Source: Poronia punctata
Lineage: Eukaryota > Ascomycota > Sordariomycetes > Xylariales > Xylariaceae
Direction: 5' to 3'
NCBI GenBank assembly: GCA_022579005.1
Contig: MU401477.1
Location: 83,610-147,609, forward strand
Length of the DNA: 64,000 nt
Position numbers and translations under genes: made by a program. This document shows, piece by piece, positions 39,601-52,109 of this stretch (position 1 is its first letter; each line of letters starts with the position of its first letter). The notes under the pieces were generated by a model, which saw only the letters and a list, made by a program, of their open reading frames with translations, had not been told where the DNA came from and made no database searches.

Positions 39601-42600
39601 TATTAATTTAAAGTTTAAAAAACTAAATATTTATATTTTAACTCTTTTAAAAGCATAGTTTAAAAAACTTATTAGTTAGTTTTAATACTTATACTTATAA
39701 ATTTTAGTTTAACTTAGTTTTAAAGCTGCTAAAACTATTATATGCTTTAATACTAGTATAAAATAAAATATAATTACTTACAACTTACTAAATTTAACTA
39801 ATTATATTATTAAAAAATAAACAAGCAAGGTATAAGGTATTAAAAAAAAATAAGTTAAATATATAAAATAGGCTACCTTATAAATATATATAATAAAATT
39901 AACTAAAACCGAAAATAAATAAATTAAATTTACTATTTTTATATAAGTATTAAACAAAGCAATAAAATCTTAAATACTATTAAGAACTAACTTTAGCAAT
40001 ACTTATAAAGCCTAAATTAACTTTAAATTTAAAGCTATTACTTTTAGCATTGTTAAAGGCTTTAAAACTTTTTTTATAATTTAACTACGATTTTATTTAT
40101 ATATTTAAAAAGTAATACTAGTATAAAAAGTAATACTAAGACTAAAAAAGGCGCTTTTAGCTTTTACTTTATATAAGTTACTTTTTTTAAACTAAGATTT
40201 TATATTTAACTTAACTTATAAAAACATAATCTTTTTATTTATAAGATTAACTACTTTAAATACTATTATTATAGCTAACTTATTACCTTAGGTAAAAAAA
40301 GTTAAAAAAAGCACTTAAGTAAGTACTATTAATAAATAAATAAAAACTAAAGTTTAAAAAGCTACTTAAAAAAAATGCTTTAAAGCTATAGCAGTAGCTA
40401 CAATATTATTATAAGTACTATTTTTTACAAAGGCTTTTATAAAGAAAACTTACGCTATTATAACCTTTTTAATTAAGTACTTTATAAGCGCTAGATTTTT
40501 AAATTAACCTATATACGCAGCACTAGCTATAAGTAAGTATTTTACTTATAGCAAAAAATTATAAAACGCTATAACTTAGCTTAAAGTAGTAAAAGTGTTT
40601 AATATACTAATACTTAAAAATAAAAGTAACTATATAATAGAAAATAAAGCTAATTTTAAATGTTTTAAAGTAATAAAGTTTTTTTTAACTATAAGCATTT
40701 ATAAGCCCTTAGAAGCTAAAAAAATTACCGGTTTTAATAGATAATTTATTTATGCTAGCTTAAACTTTGCTGCTAGCAAAATTTTGCAAATTTTAAAAAA
40801 CTTTTTAAAAATTTAGATTAATTAAAGCATTATTAATATTTTAAAAAATAACTAAATAAAAATATTTTTAGTAAATAATTAGCAATAAATAAAGCTAAAT
40901 AGCTAACTATACCTTTTTAGCGCAAAAAATTAAGCTATTATAAATAAAGTATTTAATAAACTTTATAAATAAAGCTTTATAAAGTAAGTAAATAAACCTA
41001 GTTTTTTTATATATTTAACCTTTATAGTATACTAATAAGTTAAAAAAAGTATATAAATAAAACTTATAATAAACTTTTAAGCTTTTAACAAAATAGCTAT
41101 ACTTAATAACTATTTGCTACCTTTATAATTAAAAATAATTAAATTAGTTTGTAGTAAAAAATATATTATTATTATAAATGCTACTGCTTTTTTTTACTAA
41201 TTTAAAGTATACTTAGATTATAAAAATAAATTTATAATAGTAAGCCTTTAAAAACTAAAATAATTAATAATAATATTAATAAGCTTTTATAACTTTTTAG
41301 CTTATATATAGCGCTTTATAAACTGCACTTTAAAGCTATACAAATCTTTTTATAAAGCATTTATTAATAATATTATAATATTTTTAAATAATAAAAAAAG
41401 CTATTTTAAATACTTTTAGAAAATATTTATACTATTTAAATAAAAACGTATTTTAATGTTTTTAAAAAAATTGTTTTTAAAATATTTTTTAGTAAAATTA
41501 TTAAGATTTTAAGTTAACTTTTTTAAAATAGCAATAATAAAGTATTAATTAGCTATATTTTAAAACCTAGTATTTTTAAATAATTTAAAAGCTTTAAAAT
41601 AATACTTAAGCAGCAGTAGGTTTTTTTAAACACTATTACTTTATTATACTTAATGTGTAAAGCTTTTATAAAAAAGAAAAACTGCTTTGCTAAATAAAAA
41701 GCGTAAAAAAAAAAAAGTAGCTAATAATAACTTTAAAAAGTGCTAAGCATATATTAAGTTAACTTATTTTAAACTAATAAAAGTTAAAAAAAAGTTATTT
41801 AAAGCAGTATAAAACTTAATTTATAAGCATATTATTTTTAAGCACTATAACCTAGCTAAAACACTATTTATATAAGTTAACGCCTTATTAAAAAAAAGCT
41901 TTAAGGTTATAATATTTTATATTAAGAAAAGCTATACTTAGCAACTTAAAGCAACAATTTTAAATACTTAAGTAAAGCTTATAATGTTTTTAAGTTAATT
42001 ATTTTTATAACTAAAATTATAGTACAGCTTTTTAAAAATAAAAGTAGCCTACGTAGTTTAAACCTATAAAAAACTAAAAACTATAATAAAAGTATTAAAT
42101 AACCTTATAGTTATTTTAATAAATTATTTAGCAATAAAAGGTATTTTAAACTAAACTAGCTTTAATATTGCATTAATTAATAAAGTAAATAAATAGCTAG
42201 TTAACGCTTTTATTTACTTTTTTTAGTACAGTTTGCAAACGTATTATGTTTTAAGACGCTTTAACTTTGTTTTAAATATACTAAGCTGCTTTTAAAACGT
42301 AGCTAATAAAACAAACAAAAATAAAAAAATAATTTATTTAAATAAAAAACTTACTTTTAATTAAATATAGCTAATAAAAGCTAAAGCTATTATAAACCTT
42401 AAAATAAAAAAGGAATTTTAAAAAGGATATAAAAAAAATTTTAAATATAAACGTATTTTAAATTATATTTAAGAAGAAAATAACAAGAACGTTAGCAAAT
42501 TTTTTAAGCTAGGCTATTTATTTATAATTAACAACGGATTAATATATAACGTTAACTAAAAAAACAAATAAAAACTATATATTTTAAAAAACTTAATTAA

Positions 42601-44082
42601 AACGTTTATAGCAATAGCTTATAATAATAAATATTACTTTAAAAAATAATAAATGCTATAAAACTTTAAGCAGTACTTAATTTAAAAAAAAACAAAGCTA
42701 GTTAAAAAGTATATTAACTATTGCAACGCTTATAAGCTATGTGCTATATTATAAAAAAAAATACTTAGATTTTATTAAGCAATATAACTAGTTAATTTAC
42801 AACTTATAAAAACTATTGCAATAAACTTTATTATAGGCCTTTTAAAAGTTAAAATAATTAACTTTTTTTAAAAATTAAAAAAATACGACTACTTTAACGC
42901 TTTAATAATAGTTATATATATTACTTTAAAGCGCTTATTATTATTACCTAGCAATGCAAAGTATATAGCAAAAAACTAAGCTAAAGTATTTATTTAAGCT
43001 ACTTTAATAGCTAATTAAAAAGCTTTTTTTAGTATAATTTTAAACTAAAATTAAAAGTTTATATTAGCTTTTTAAAAAAGGCTTTAAAAAAGCTTTAGTA
43101 TAAAACTGCTAATGTTAATAGCATACTACTTATAAACTAATAAAGTATTAAAATAAAAAAATTAAATAGTTAAAATAGCTATTTACTTTTATTACTTTAA
43201 ATACTTAAAAAGCTAATAAACTAACTTGTTACTAGTACTATAATAAAACTTAAATAGTACTTATTTTAAAACTATTAAAGCTTTAGCATATAAACTACTT
43301 TTTAGTTTTTATATTTTTAAATTTAATAATGTAATTATATAGTTTAAAAGTTTAGTAGCAATAGATTTAAAAACTTTAAATATTATTTAAATTTATTTAC
43401 GCTAAAATGCAAAACTTATTATAAATTTTGCTACTACTTAAGCTAAGCAATACTATAATTAAAAATACTAAATAATTAAATTTAATTTTAGCAATAAGGT
43501 TTATTTTAAACTTTATTATAGCTACTACTTACTTAAAAAGCTTTTAAAAAAGTTTTTATAATAATAAGCTAGTTTATAAAAAGTAAAATAACAAGTAAAA
43601 AAACTAGCTTATAAAATCGACCTTTTAAAAATATTTAGTATATACCTTATTATTTTTGTAGCTTATTTATTTTTTAAATAAAAAAAAAAAGATTTTTTTT
43701 ACTACACTATTTTAGCTTTTAAACTTATTTAAAACAATTAGCTAAATTTAGTTAAAGTAAGCAAGGCTTATAAAATTAAAACTATTTTAAATTATAAGCT
43801 AAACTAGACTAAAAAGGGTTTTTAGTATTTAGTTAAGTAAAAAAAATATAGCTACAAAAATAACTAGTAGCGTTTAAAATAGCAACTTTATAACGCTAAA
43901 AAAAGCATTAAAAAATACTAAATTTAAAAAGATAGCAGACTAGCTATAAAACAAGAACTACTTATAAATTAGCCTAAGCAACCTTATAAAGCAAAAAAAA
44001 ACAAAAAAAGTGCAAAAATAAAGAAATTAGCCTTTATTTACATTTGTTAAAGTTAATGCTAATTTTTTATATAGCTAGTACT

Positions 44083-44283
44083 TAATATAACGTATTATAA
44101 AGGGACCTATTAGGAAAATATAGTCCCGAAGCCCGTTAGATTAGATAGCTAAATTAAATAAAAACTAGCGCACTAGGGTTAATTAGTTAGTATTAACTAA
44201 TTAACCTAACCTTGCTAGATTTTTTCTTTTTTACATTATCAATCTACAAAATTTACTACACTACCTTATAGTTCCCTTTACTA
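44083..44283 (+). repeat. LTR of element 3, right copy
   Basis: 201 bp direct repeat of 36422-36622, followed by TATAC. Contains the same perfect inverted repeat at 44177-44206. Confidence 0.9.
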
Positions 44284-44288
44284 TATAC
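44284..44288. repeat. target site duplication TATAC, right copy
   Basis: Right-hand copy of the TATAC duplication flanking element 3; also the point where element 2 resumes. Confidence 0.8.
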
Positions 44289-47200
44289 GTTTTTATATTT
44301 ATTAAAAGTTTGCTTTTATAGTATTAATATAATTTTAAATTTTTTAAGCGCGTTTTTATATACTTTTATATAATTACTATTTTTTAAAGTATAAAGTATT
44401 TAGTTTTTTTTTAATAGTTTTTTTTTTAATTAAAATAAAAAAGTATAAAAAAGCTTATTTTTACTTTATAAAGCAAAAGCTTAATTAATTTATATAATAT
44501 AGTAGCTTATATATAGTTTATAGCTAGTATATATTTTAATTAATTATTTTAATAATAATTTATATATAGTTATAACTATTAGTTTAAGTATTTATTTATT
44601 ATTTTTGCTTATTTTACTATTTTATAATAACTTATAAAAGCTAAAGTTTAAGTAATTTTTAATATTTTTGCTAGTTTATTTATAAAAGCTAAAATAAATT
44701 AAAAATTTTTATTAAACATAATTATAATTAAAAGTTTAAAAACTTTAAAAAGTTTTTTATAATATATTTAAGCTGCTTATTAAGCAATAACTTTAATAGT
44801 ATATAAAATAGTTTATACTTTTTTACTTAATTTATTTACTATTACTATTATATTATTATAATTATATTTATTTTTTAGTATTTATTTAAAATTAATTACT
44901 AAATAACGCTATATATAGTTTAGTACTAATAATAATATTAACTTGCTTAGTATTTTATTTTTTAAGATTTTTGCTAGTTAATATTATAAATAGTTAGCTA
45001 TATACTTATTATAATTTTTTTCTAATTTTAGCTACTAATAATACTTAGCTACTAAGTAGCAAGTCTTTTTTTTTCTAAAGTACGCTATAAGCATTTGTTT
45101 ATATGCTTTTATAATTAACTTTATATATAAGTATAGTAGGTTTAAAACTACTAGTTATTTTTTATACGTTATTAACTTATTTTATAATATTTATAAGTTT
45201 TTTATTTTTTTTACTATTATTTACGCTTTTTGCTAATATATTTATATTTTTAAATTATTTTTATTTTTATTTAATATTTTATTAATTAATTAAAAACTTA
45301 TAAGGTTTTTTATTACTTTTTAAAGTTTAAATGCTAATATTTTAGTAAGCAAGTCTTATATTTATAAACTAGCAAGCTTAAATATTATAAGCTTAAAAAA
45401 AGTTATATAGCGTTGCTAATTTTTTTTTCTTTTTTTATAAAACTATATTTTCTTGCTTTTATAATAAAGTATTTATAGCAATATTCTTTTTGCTAAGCTT
45501 ATAAGTAATTATAAAATTATACTTTATAAATAATATAAACTATTTTGCTTATTATAAATTAAAACATTGCTTAGTACTAAAATATTTTAAAGCTTTATAA
45601 TTTATAATTATTATAAATAGCTTTTTTTATTAATATTTAATTAACTTTGCTTTTTATTTTTTTAATATTAATACTATTGCTAGCATTTTTTTATTATAAA
45701 TATTATAATTAAGCTTTATACTTTTTATAGTTTTTAAAAAAAAGGTTATAAAGTATTAAGTTTTATTATTAAATTATAGTTAAAATAGCACGCTAGCTAC
45801 TACTTTATTTAAAGCGTTTATTTTTATTTTTATTAGCAAGTTATAATTATAATATAGCAAAAGCAATATTAACGTTAAGGTTTTTTTTAAGCTTTAAAAT
45901 ATTTTTTTATACTTTTTACTTTAAAAAAATATTATATTGTAATATATTAAAGCTATTAATAGTTTTGCTTTTTTATTATAGTTTTAAATAAATTTTTTAT
46001 AAAAGTTGCAAAATTTTTAAAAAAATTAGATTTTTTTTATTATTATAAAAGTAGCTTACTTATAAACTACTTTAATTTTTATAAAGTTTATACTAACTTT
46101 TTTTAAACTTATAATATATTTAAAAAATTTTATTTAAATAATATAAAATTTTAATTCTTTTAGGTCTGCTTAAAGTCTTGCTTTTTTTAATTACTATAAT
46201 ATTTTTTTTATATATTTTTTATATTTTTTAATAGTATTAAAATATATTAATATATTATTAATATATATATAGTAAAAGTAGTTTAAATAATTAAATAATA
46301 TATTATTAATATATTTTTAAAACGTTAAAAGTTTGTTTATAAAGCTAAAAAGTAGCACTTTATATTTATAAGCTTTATATTTAATATAAAAAATTATAAA
46401 GTTTTTAGTTTTTATAACTATATAAATATAATAAAATACTTATTATATATTAATTTTTATAAAGATTTTTATATAAAAAATCTTTAAAAAAGTCTTTTTT
46501 ATTAGTAATAGCAAATAATAATCTTTTTTTATTAAACTATTTAATTTTTTATAGTTTATATAAAAACATAATTTTTTATAAAGCTTTTAAACAAATAAAA
46601 TAAGTAAAGCTTATAAAGCATTACTTAGCTTTATAAATTTTTTTTAAAGTTAATTTATAAAGTATTTTTATATTGCTTTTAACTTATTTAATAATATTTT
46701 ATATAGTAAACTATATTTTAAATTATTAACTAATTTTTTATTTATAAATTTTATTAAGTAGTTTATTTTTAAATAGCGTAAAAAAAGTTTATTTAAGTTA
46801 ACTTTGCTAAAAGTACGTAATAAAAAGTAGTATTTTAGCAAAATTACTTTAAAAGCTTATTTTTTTAGCTTTTTGCTTTTTTTATTAAAAAATTCTTTAG
46901 TTTTTTTTTATTAATAATAAAATTAATTTTTTTTATACTAATAATTTTAACTTTACTTTTAGCTTAACTAATATATACTATTTTTTAAAAAAAAAATACT
47001 ATTAAAAAGCATATTTTAGTTTATAGTTATTTTTTATACTAAGCAATGCTATTTTTTTATATATAATATAGTTTTTAAGCATTTAATAACTAGTTATTTA
47101 AAATATTTTGTTTTTTAACTTAGTTTTTTTTTAATTTTTTTACTAGCTATAGCTAGTTATTAAGTTTGTTTAAGTTAATTACTATTAACTTTTTTATTTT

Positions 47201-49770
47201 TTAAATATTTATTTTAATTAAGTTTTAGCTTTAATATATTATAAGTTTTAAAGTTAGTTTAACTATTTACTAAAAAAAGTTATTATTTAAATAATAACTT
47301 ATGCTAAATAATAAGTTTTTAAAAAATATAAGCTTATACTGCTAATAATTTAATAGTATTTTATATTATTTAAATTATAATTTTCTTAGTATTATAGCAT
47401 ATTATATTTTTAATATAATAAGCAAGATAGCTTTAAAAGTTTGTTTTTTTATATATATTATAACTAGTATAATTTTGCATATTTTTTAACTAATTTTGCT
47501 ATTAAATCTTATTATAGTATAATAGTTAAAGTTTATTAAAATAGTAGGTTTTAAAGCTATTTTTATTTATTTAGCTAATTTTATATTTATTACTATGTAT
47601 ACGTTAGCTTTTATATTATTAAAAACGTTATTAGTTTATAAAAAAGTTTTATTATTAAATAAAATATAATTAAATATAAAAAGCTTTTTTTTTATATACT
47701 TATTTACAATATTTAGTTTTTTATAGTTAATAATTATTAATAATACCTTTTTTAAGTAAAAGTTTATTTAACTTAAAGTTACTTTTTTAATAATAGCTTA
47801 TTTTTTATTTTTAGCTATAAGTTTTTAACTTTATATTTATATATTATTATAATAGCCTAGATTTATGCTTAATAATTAAGATTATCTTTTTTTTATAAGC
47901 AATTATAAAATATATATTTTTAACTTTTATAATTAAAGTATTAACTTTTAATAATAAAAGTTTTTATTTTTTTAATAAATAACTTAAATTGTTATTTAAT
48001 TAAGTATTTATTACTACTAGTTTAGTTTTTATTATATTAGCTAAAAAAGGTGCTATTATTTATTAACTAGGTTGCTTTTATATTATTTGCTTAAGTAAGC
48101 TATATTAGTTTGTTTATATTATTGCTAATATAGCTATTATTTGCACTAAAAGGTTTTTAATTTAGCTTACGCTTATTTTTTTATTAAAATATATATATTA
48201 CTTAAGTATAATATTAAATAAAAGTATTAAAGTTTATATTAGCATTTAAGTATTATAAAGTAGTTTTTTTATATAGTTAAGTAGTAAGTTTATTATAAAA
48301 CCTTTTTTTTTACTTAGTATAAAAAATTTAATATTTACTAGCAAAGCGTATAAAACTATTTTTAAAAGTTTAATAATTAGCAAAACTTTTTATTTTTAAC
48401 TTTTAATACTTTATTTTAATATTTTACTTTTAATTAATATTTTTATACTTGCTTTTTAAGTAGTTAAATAATTTAGTAAAAGTATTTATTATGTTTAAGT
48501 AATTATTTTATAAGTAAAGTTGTAAGTTTTTAATAACAATTTTTTTTAAATATATTTTAATATTTGCTAGTTAAGCTTTTTTATTTATAAACTAGTTTTT
48601 ATTAGCTTTAAAGCAGTCTTTTATATATTTTAACTATACTTTAAAAGTTACTTTATTTTTATTTTTATTATTATAAAATATAAAAACTTTAATTTTAGCT
48701 AACTTATAAAATATAGTTAAGGTTAAAAACGCGTTATTTTTAAATATTAAATAGCTATAAGCTAAAAAGTTTACTACTTATTAGTTTATATTAGCTATTT
48801 AAAACTTAAAGCGTTTAATTTTACTATAAGCATTAAGTAGTTTTTATATTATATGCTTAATTGTTTTATTTATATTAAGTTTAAGTTTTAGTAGCAAAGC
48901 CTTTTTATTATATTTTTAAGCATAGCTATTTACTTACTACTAAAAGCATTATACTTTTTTTTTAATGCTATAGTCTTATAAATATTTAGTTTGCTTAGGT
49001 AATAAGTTTAGCAAATTAAGTTTAATATAGTATTTTTGCTTATAAAAAAACGTATATAAAGCTTATTTACTTATACTTAATAAGCAAGCAGTATTAAAGT
49101 ATATATTTTAAACTTTTAAAACGTAATATTAAAATAAATATTTACTAGGTTTTTAAACGCTTTAGTATTTATTATGCTATTAAAATTAAATATTGCCTTT
49201 TTTTTATTTTTTATTAATAAAACAAACAAAAATCTTAGTTTATTAGATTTTTTAATATATAACTTAGCAAAAGTTTAAATTAAATTATAAATTTTTTAAT
49301 AATACTATATAGTTATAACTTTGTAGCAAGTATTTTTAAAAATATTTAATATAATTTGTTAATTAAAAATATAAGCTTAATTAATTAAAGTATTAAGTAT
49401 ATTTTTAGCGTTAAGTTTTTTATGTTTTAAAGTTTTAGTATTTATATTTTAAAATAGCTATAAAATAAAAATAAACTAATAATGCAATTTAGTTTATAAA
49501 ATCTTATTTATTTTTAAAATAGTTTTAATAAAGTTATTATTTATATATAAGGTTTTAGCTAAAGCTTGTTACTTTATAACTATGCGCATTTTAGCATATT
49601 TTTTGTTTTTTTAAGCTATAATCTTAGTTAGTAGCTAAAATAATTATTATCTTAGCAGCTCTACTAGTGCTGCTAATTAATTAATTAGTTTTAAATTAAA
49701 TTTACAAACTAAAAATTGTATATATAACAATTTTAAGTTTTAAATTTAAGTAATTTAATAACTTTAAAAT

Positions 49771-50017
49771 TATTGTAAATAAGTTATAAAAAAGCAAAGC
49801 TTTAAAAAGTAACTTAATCTTATTGCTAAAAATTCTAAAGTAAAAAAAAAAAGAAAAAAAAGCCTTTAAAATCTTGTTAGGTATGCAGGCCTATATACGT
49901 ACAAAATAGTAGGGCTGCAGCTACCTATAAGTGCAGGCCCTAATATCTACTGTTTTAAAGAAGTAATGGCTATAAGCCACTTAATTAGCTATACTGCTAT
50001 TAACCGATCCGTAACTA
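49771..50017. repeat. LTR of element 2, right copy
   Basis: Direct repeat of 35352-35598. Its left part is more mutated and its right part (from about 49885) less mutated than the other copy, for example CTGCAG here against CTATAG there. Confidence 0.82.
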
Positions 50018-51492
50018 AGAAACACATGATCTTGCCAACTAGGTAACCTTAACTACAGTAGGTACTTCATAAAGCCTTTGTAATTATCTACGTACCTGAC
50101 ACATTTCAACCCAACATTATTTTTTCGTCTGGAACAAATCCATTGTATCTCAAACACACGGGTACCTCGGAGTTGTGACTCATCCCACTCGCCCTGTACA
50201 AGTATCACGCGCTTACTCAGCCCTACCACGACGCAGGTGCTCAGCCTCAAGGCTATATACCTACATACCTAGACTAGACGGGACGGAAACATTCAGATCT
50301 GTTCCCGCAGAAAATCGATTTGCTGGGCATTGTTTGTTTTCTTTAGACGTAACGATGGAGATATCACCGCAAATTCCCAACTCACACGTTTTAATTTTAA
50401 TAGCCAGCTCTACACGCTAGACCTAAGAGCTATGTTAAAGGCGAGGAGGTGGTCTAGGTTAGGGAGTCAAGATCTTGTATGTTTAAACAGTTTCTCAAGG
50501 CCAGGTTTATGTGTAAAAAATGGGTGCTCAAGATATACGAGCCTGTCCCGTCAGGGCTTAGCGTGTAGAGCTGGTTAGTAGAATGTGTGGGGTGAAAAGA
50601 GCCCCAGGCTGAGGTTAAAACGTTACCTACCGCCTTATTCATAAGGGAACAACACGTATATGTTTCGTCACGATGGATTCAATCAGTTGGGCCTGGCTCC
50701 AGTTATTAAAGATGGCTACCTGGCTATGTTATTGTCGAGGTGTCGTGTATTGGAGCGGTCTGTAATCCAATGCAAAGTTTAGATAGGGGAGGCCCATCTG
50801 GTGCGTACCTAGGTAATGTTAATGCAGATGACAGCAAACTTGACAGCAAACTTCAAAGGGCCACTCTCTCAGCCTTTTCTTTTCCACTTTGACCAGACCA
50901 GACCAGATGGACTAAAGTAAGGTTAAACTCTTTTCACCTACCTACCTTATCATGTCTTTCCCCACGGGCAGACTCCCGCGGGCCGCAACCTTATTTTACT
51001 GACATGACGCACTTACGGACCATATATACATACATGCTTTGAGTTGAACTTATACCATCCAGAGCAGAAAGGTTTCCGCTCAGAAAAGAAACAGACAAAC
51101 ATATGAAGGCGGATACCACACCCCATACCCCCCCATTCAACAGACCCAAAAAAATTCCATTTCTTTTGTTGTTTCCTGTTTTTTTCCGACTCTGTATTGG
51201 ACGGACACACGGATATTCTAGGTTTTGGATAGGACTCAGATAAACGAGATAGACGAGATGGGTGTGGAAGATCTCCGTAGATAGTAGATATCGAAAGTCA
51301 AAACACACACGCACACAAAATGGGTTCTAAAAAAACCGGTAGTTAAGGAGAGAAGTGATTTACTTTACTTCCTCATCTTTTCCAGTCTCGTTAGTTTCCA
51401 CCTCCCACGACATAATAAGGAAGAAAGTAAAATAAACCAGCCTCAAGTAATACCTGACCAGACCAGACCTGACCTGCCTGACCTTTGCAAAA
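50018..51492. other. spacer between the island and the small secreted protein gene
   Basis: Normal base composition; no supported coding region. Holds the presumed promoter of the small Gly/Pro-rich gene. Near the right end, around 51457-51482, GACCAGACC/GACCTGACC words repeat several times. Confidence 0.5.
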
Positions 51493-52109
51493 ATGAAACC
51501 AACAAACCCCCTCATCATCCTCTTAACAGTCACATTCTGCGCCGCAGTTCCAGCACCACCAGCACCACCTCTTGAAAATCAAGCAGGTGTTGTACCTACA
51601 AGACCGAGAAGGGTATTACGTCAAGCGAAATTTGGTATGTTGTTTACCTACCTAGTGACGGGAAAGGAAGAAAAAAAAAGAGGCTAGTAACTGATAAGAG
51701 AAAAATATAATCGGCAGATATGCTTGTCCCTCCTTATCCCGTTGTTGGAATGGGAATGGGTACGGGAATGGGAACGGGAACGGGAACGGCGGGAACAGTT
51801 GGAACGGTGAGGCCGACTCCGACTTTGATGCCTACGCCTACACCTACTGCCGGGCCGGGACAGGGAGGAGGAGGCGGAGGAGGAACAAGTCAAGTGCCGG
51901 GACAGACGGCAGGACAGGGGCCAAGTCAAGTACCGGGACAAGCATCAGGACCAGGACCAGGGGCAGGACAGGGACCGGGACAACGTAAGTCCAAAAAAGA
52001 AATCCCACTCTATTGGAGTTACCTAGGCTAGGTAGACTAACAGACAGAAAAACAAACAGCCATGTTCACATGTCGTTGCGTTCCCGCCCCGGGCCCACGG
52101 GGAGGTTGA
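51493..52109 (+). CDS. small predicted secreted Gly/Pro-rich protein
   Basis: Not a recognised family. Exons 51493-51634, 51718-51984 and 52060-52109 give 152 residues. The N-terminus, MKPTNPLIILLTVTFCAAVP, looks like a signal peptide with cleavage near the alanines. The mature part is of low complexity: MGMGTGMGTGTGT repeats, a PTPTLMPTPTPT stretch, a Gly run, then SQVPGQ and GPGAGQGPGQ repeats. The last exon would add two cysteines (MFTCRC). Intron 2 has a GTAAGT donor and an ACTAAC branch, but reading straight through it is also open and would stop at 52031 with 151 residues. Either form is possible. The gene lies 1.5 kb from the mutated transposon island. It could be a wall-associated or effector-like protein, but nothing proves a role; the low-complexity body leaves some doubt that it is a gene. 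Confidence 0.5.

Larger units (their letters stand above)
36422..44283 (+). mobile_element. nested Ty3/gypsy LTR retrotransposon 3, 7.86 kb, RIP-inactivated
   Basis: Complete by structure: 201 bp LTRs at 36422-36622 and 44083-44283, perfect TATAC duplication, inserted inside element 2. Ghosts of the polyprotein can be read on the plus strand in Ty3/gypsy order. A Cys/His knuckle-like remnant is near 39371-39440. A reverse-transcriptase YxDD remnant is near 41355-41380, followed by RNase H-like sequence. An integrase core lies near 42810-43150, with remnants of the usual DFITGLP and AYHPQTDG motifs. RT before integrase supports gypsy rather than copia. Many in-frame stops from C-to-T and G-to-A changes make it incapable of coding. 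LTR ends read TA...TA, consistent with mutated TG...CA. Confidence 0.88.
32324..50017. other. AT-rich RIP island of about 17.7 kb
   Basis: From the first LTR of element 1 to the last LTR of element 2, the sequence is overwhelmingly A and T, apart from the 218 bp spacer. No ORF of 60 or more codons was found on either strand. The edges coincide with LTR ends, and normal composition resumes within a few bases. Such islands are the usual product of repeat-induced point mutation and are typically heterochromatic; the chromatin state is inferred, not seen. Confidence 0.9.
35352..50017 (-). mobile_element. outer LTR retrotransposon 2, interrupted by a nested element
   Basis: Defined by direct repeats of about 247 bp at 35352-35598 and 49771-50017, alike along their whole length without indels, differing by transitions. 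Without the nested insertion (about 7.87 kb with its TSD) the element is about 6.8 kb, suitable for a full gag-pol. A poly-A/purine stretch on the minus strand next to the left LTR (around 35599-35620) could be a polypurine tract, hence the tentative minus orientation. The left flank is AAGAG and the right flank AAGAA or AGAAA depending on the boundary, so the TSD is imperfect or unresolved. Internal sequence is too mutated for me to name the family. Confidence 0.78.

Noticed and set aside
32324..50017. Possible mitochondrial insertion or centromere as an explanation for the AT-rich island
   Set aside because: Paired LTRs, target duplications, gypsy motif ghosts and transition-only differences explain it as RIP-mutated transposons; no mitochondrial gene or satellite array is visible.
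32324..50017. CRISPR-like or tandem satellite array
   Set aside because: Recurring words are AT-rich coincidence; no regular spacing or unit was found outside the LTR pairs.
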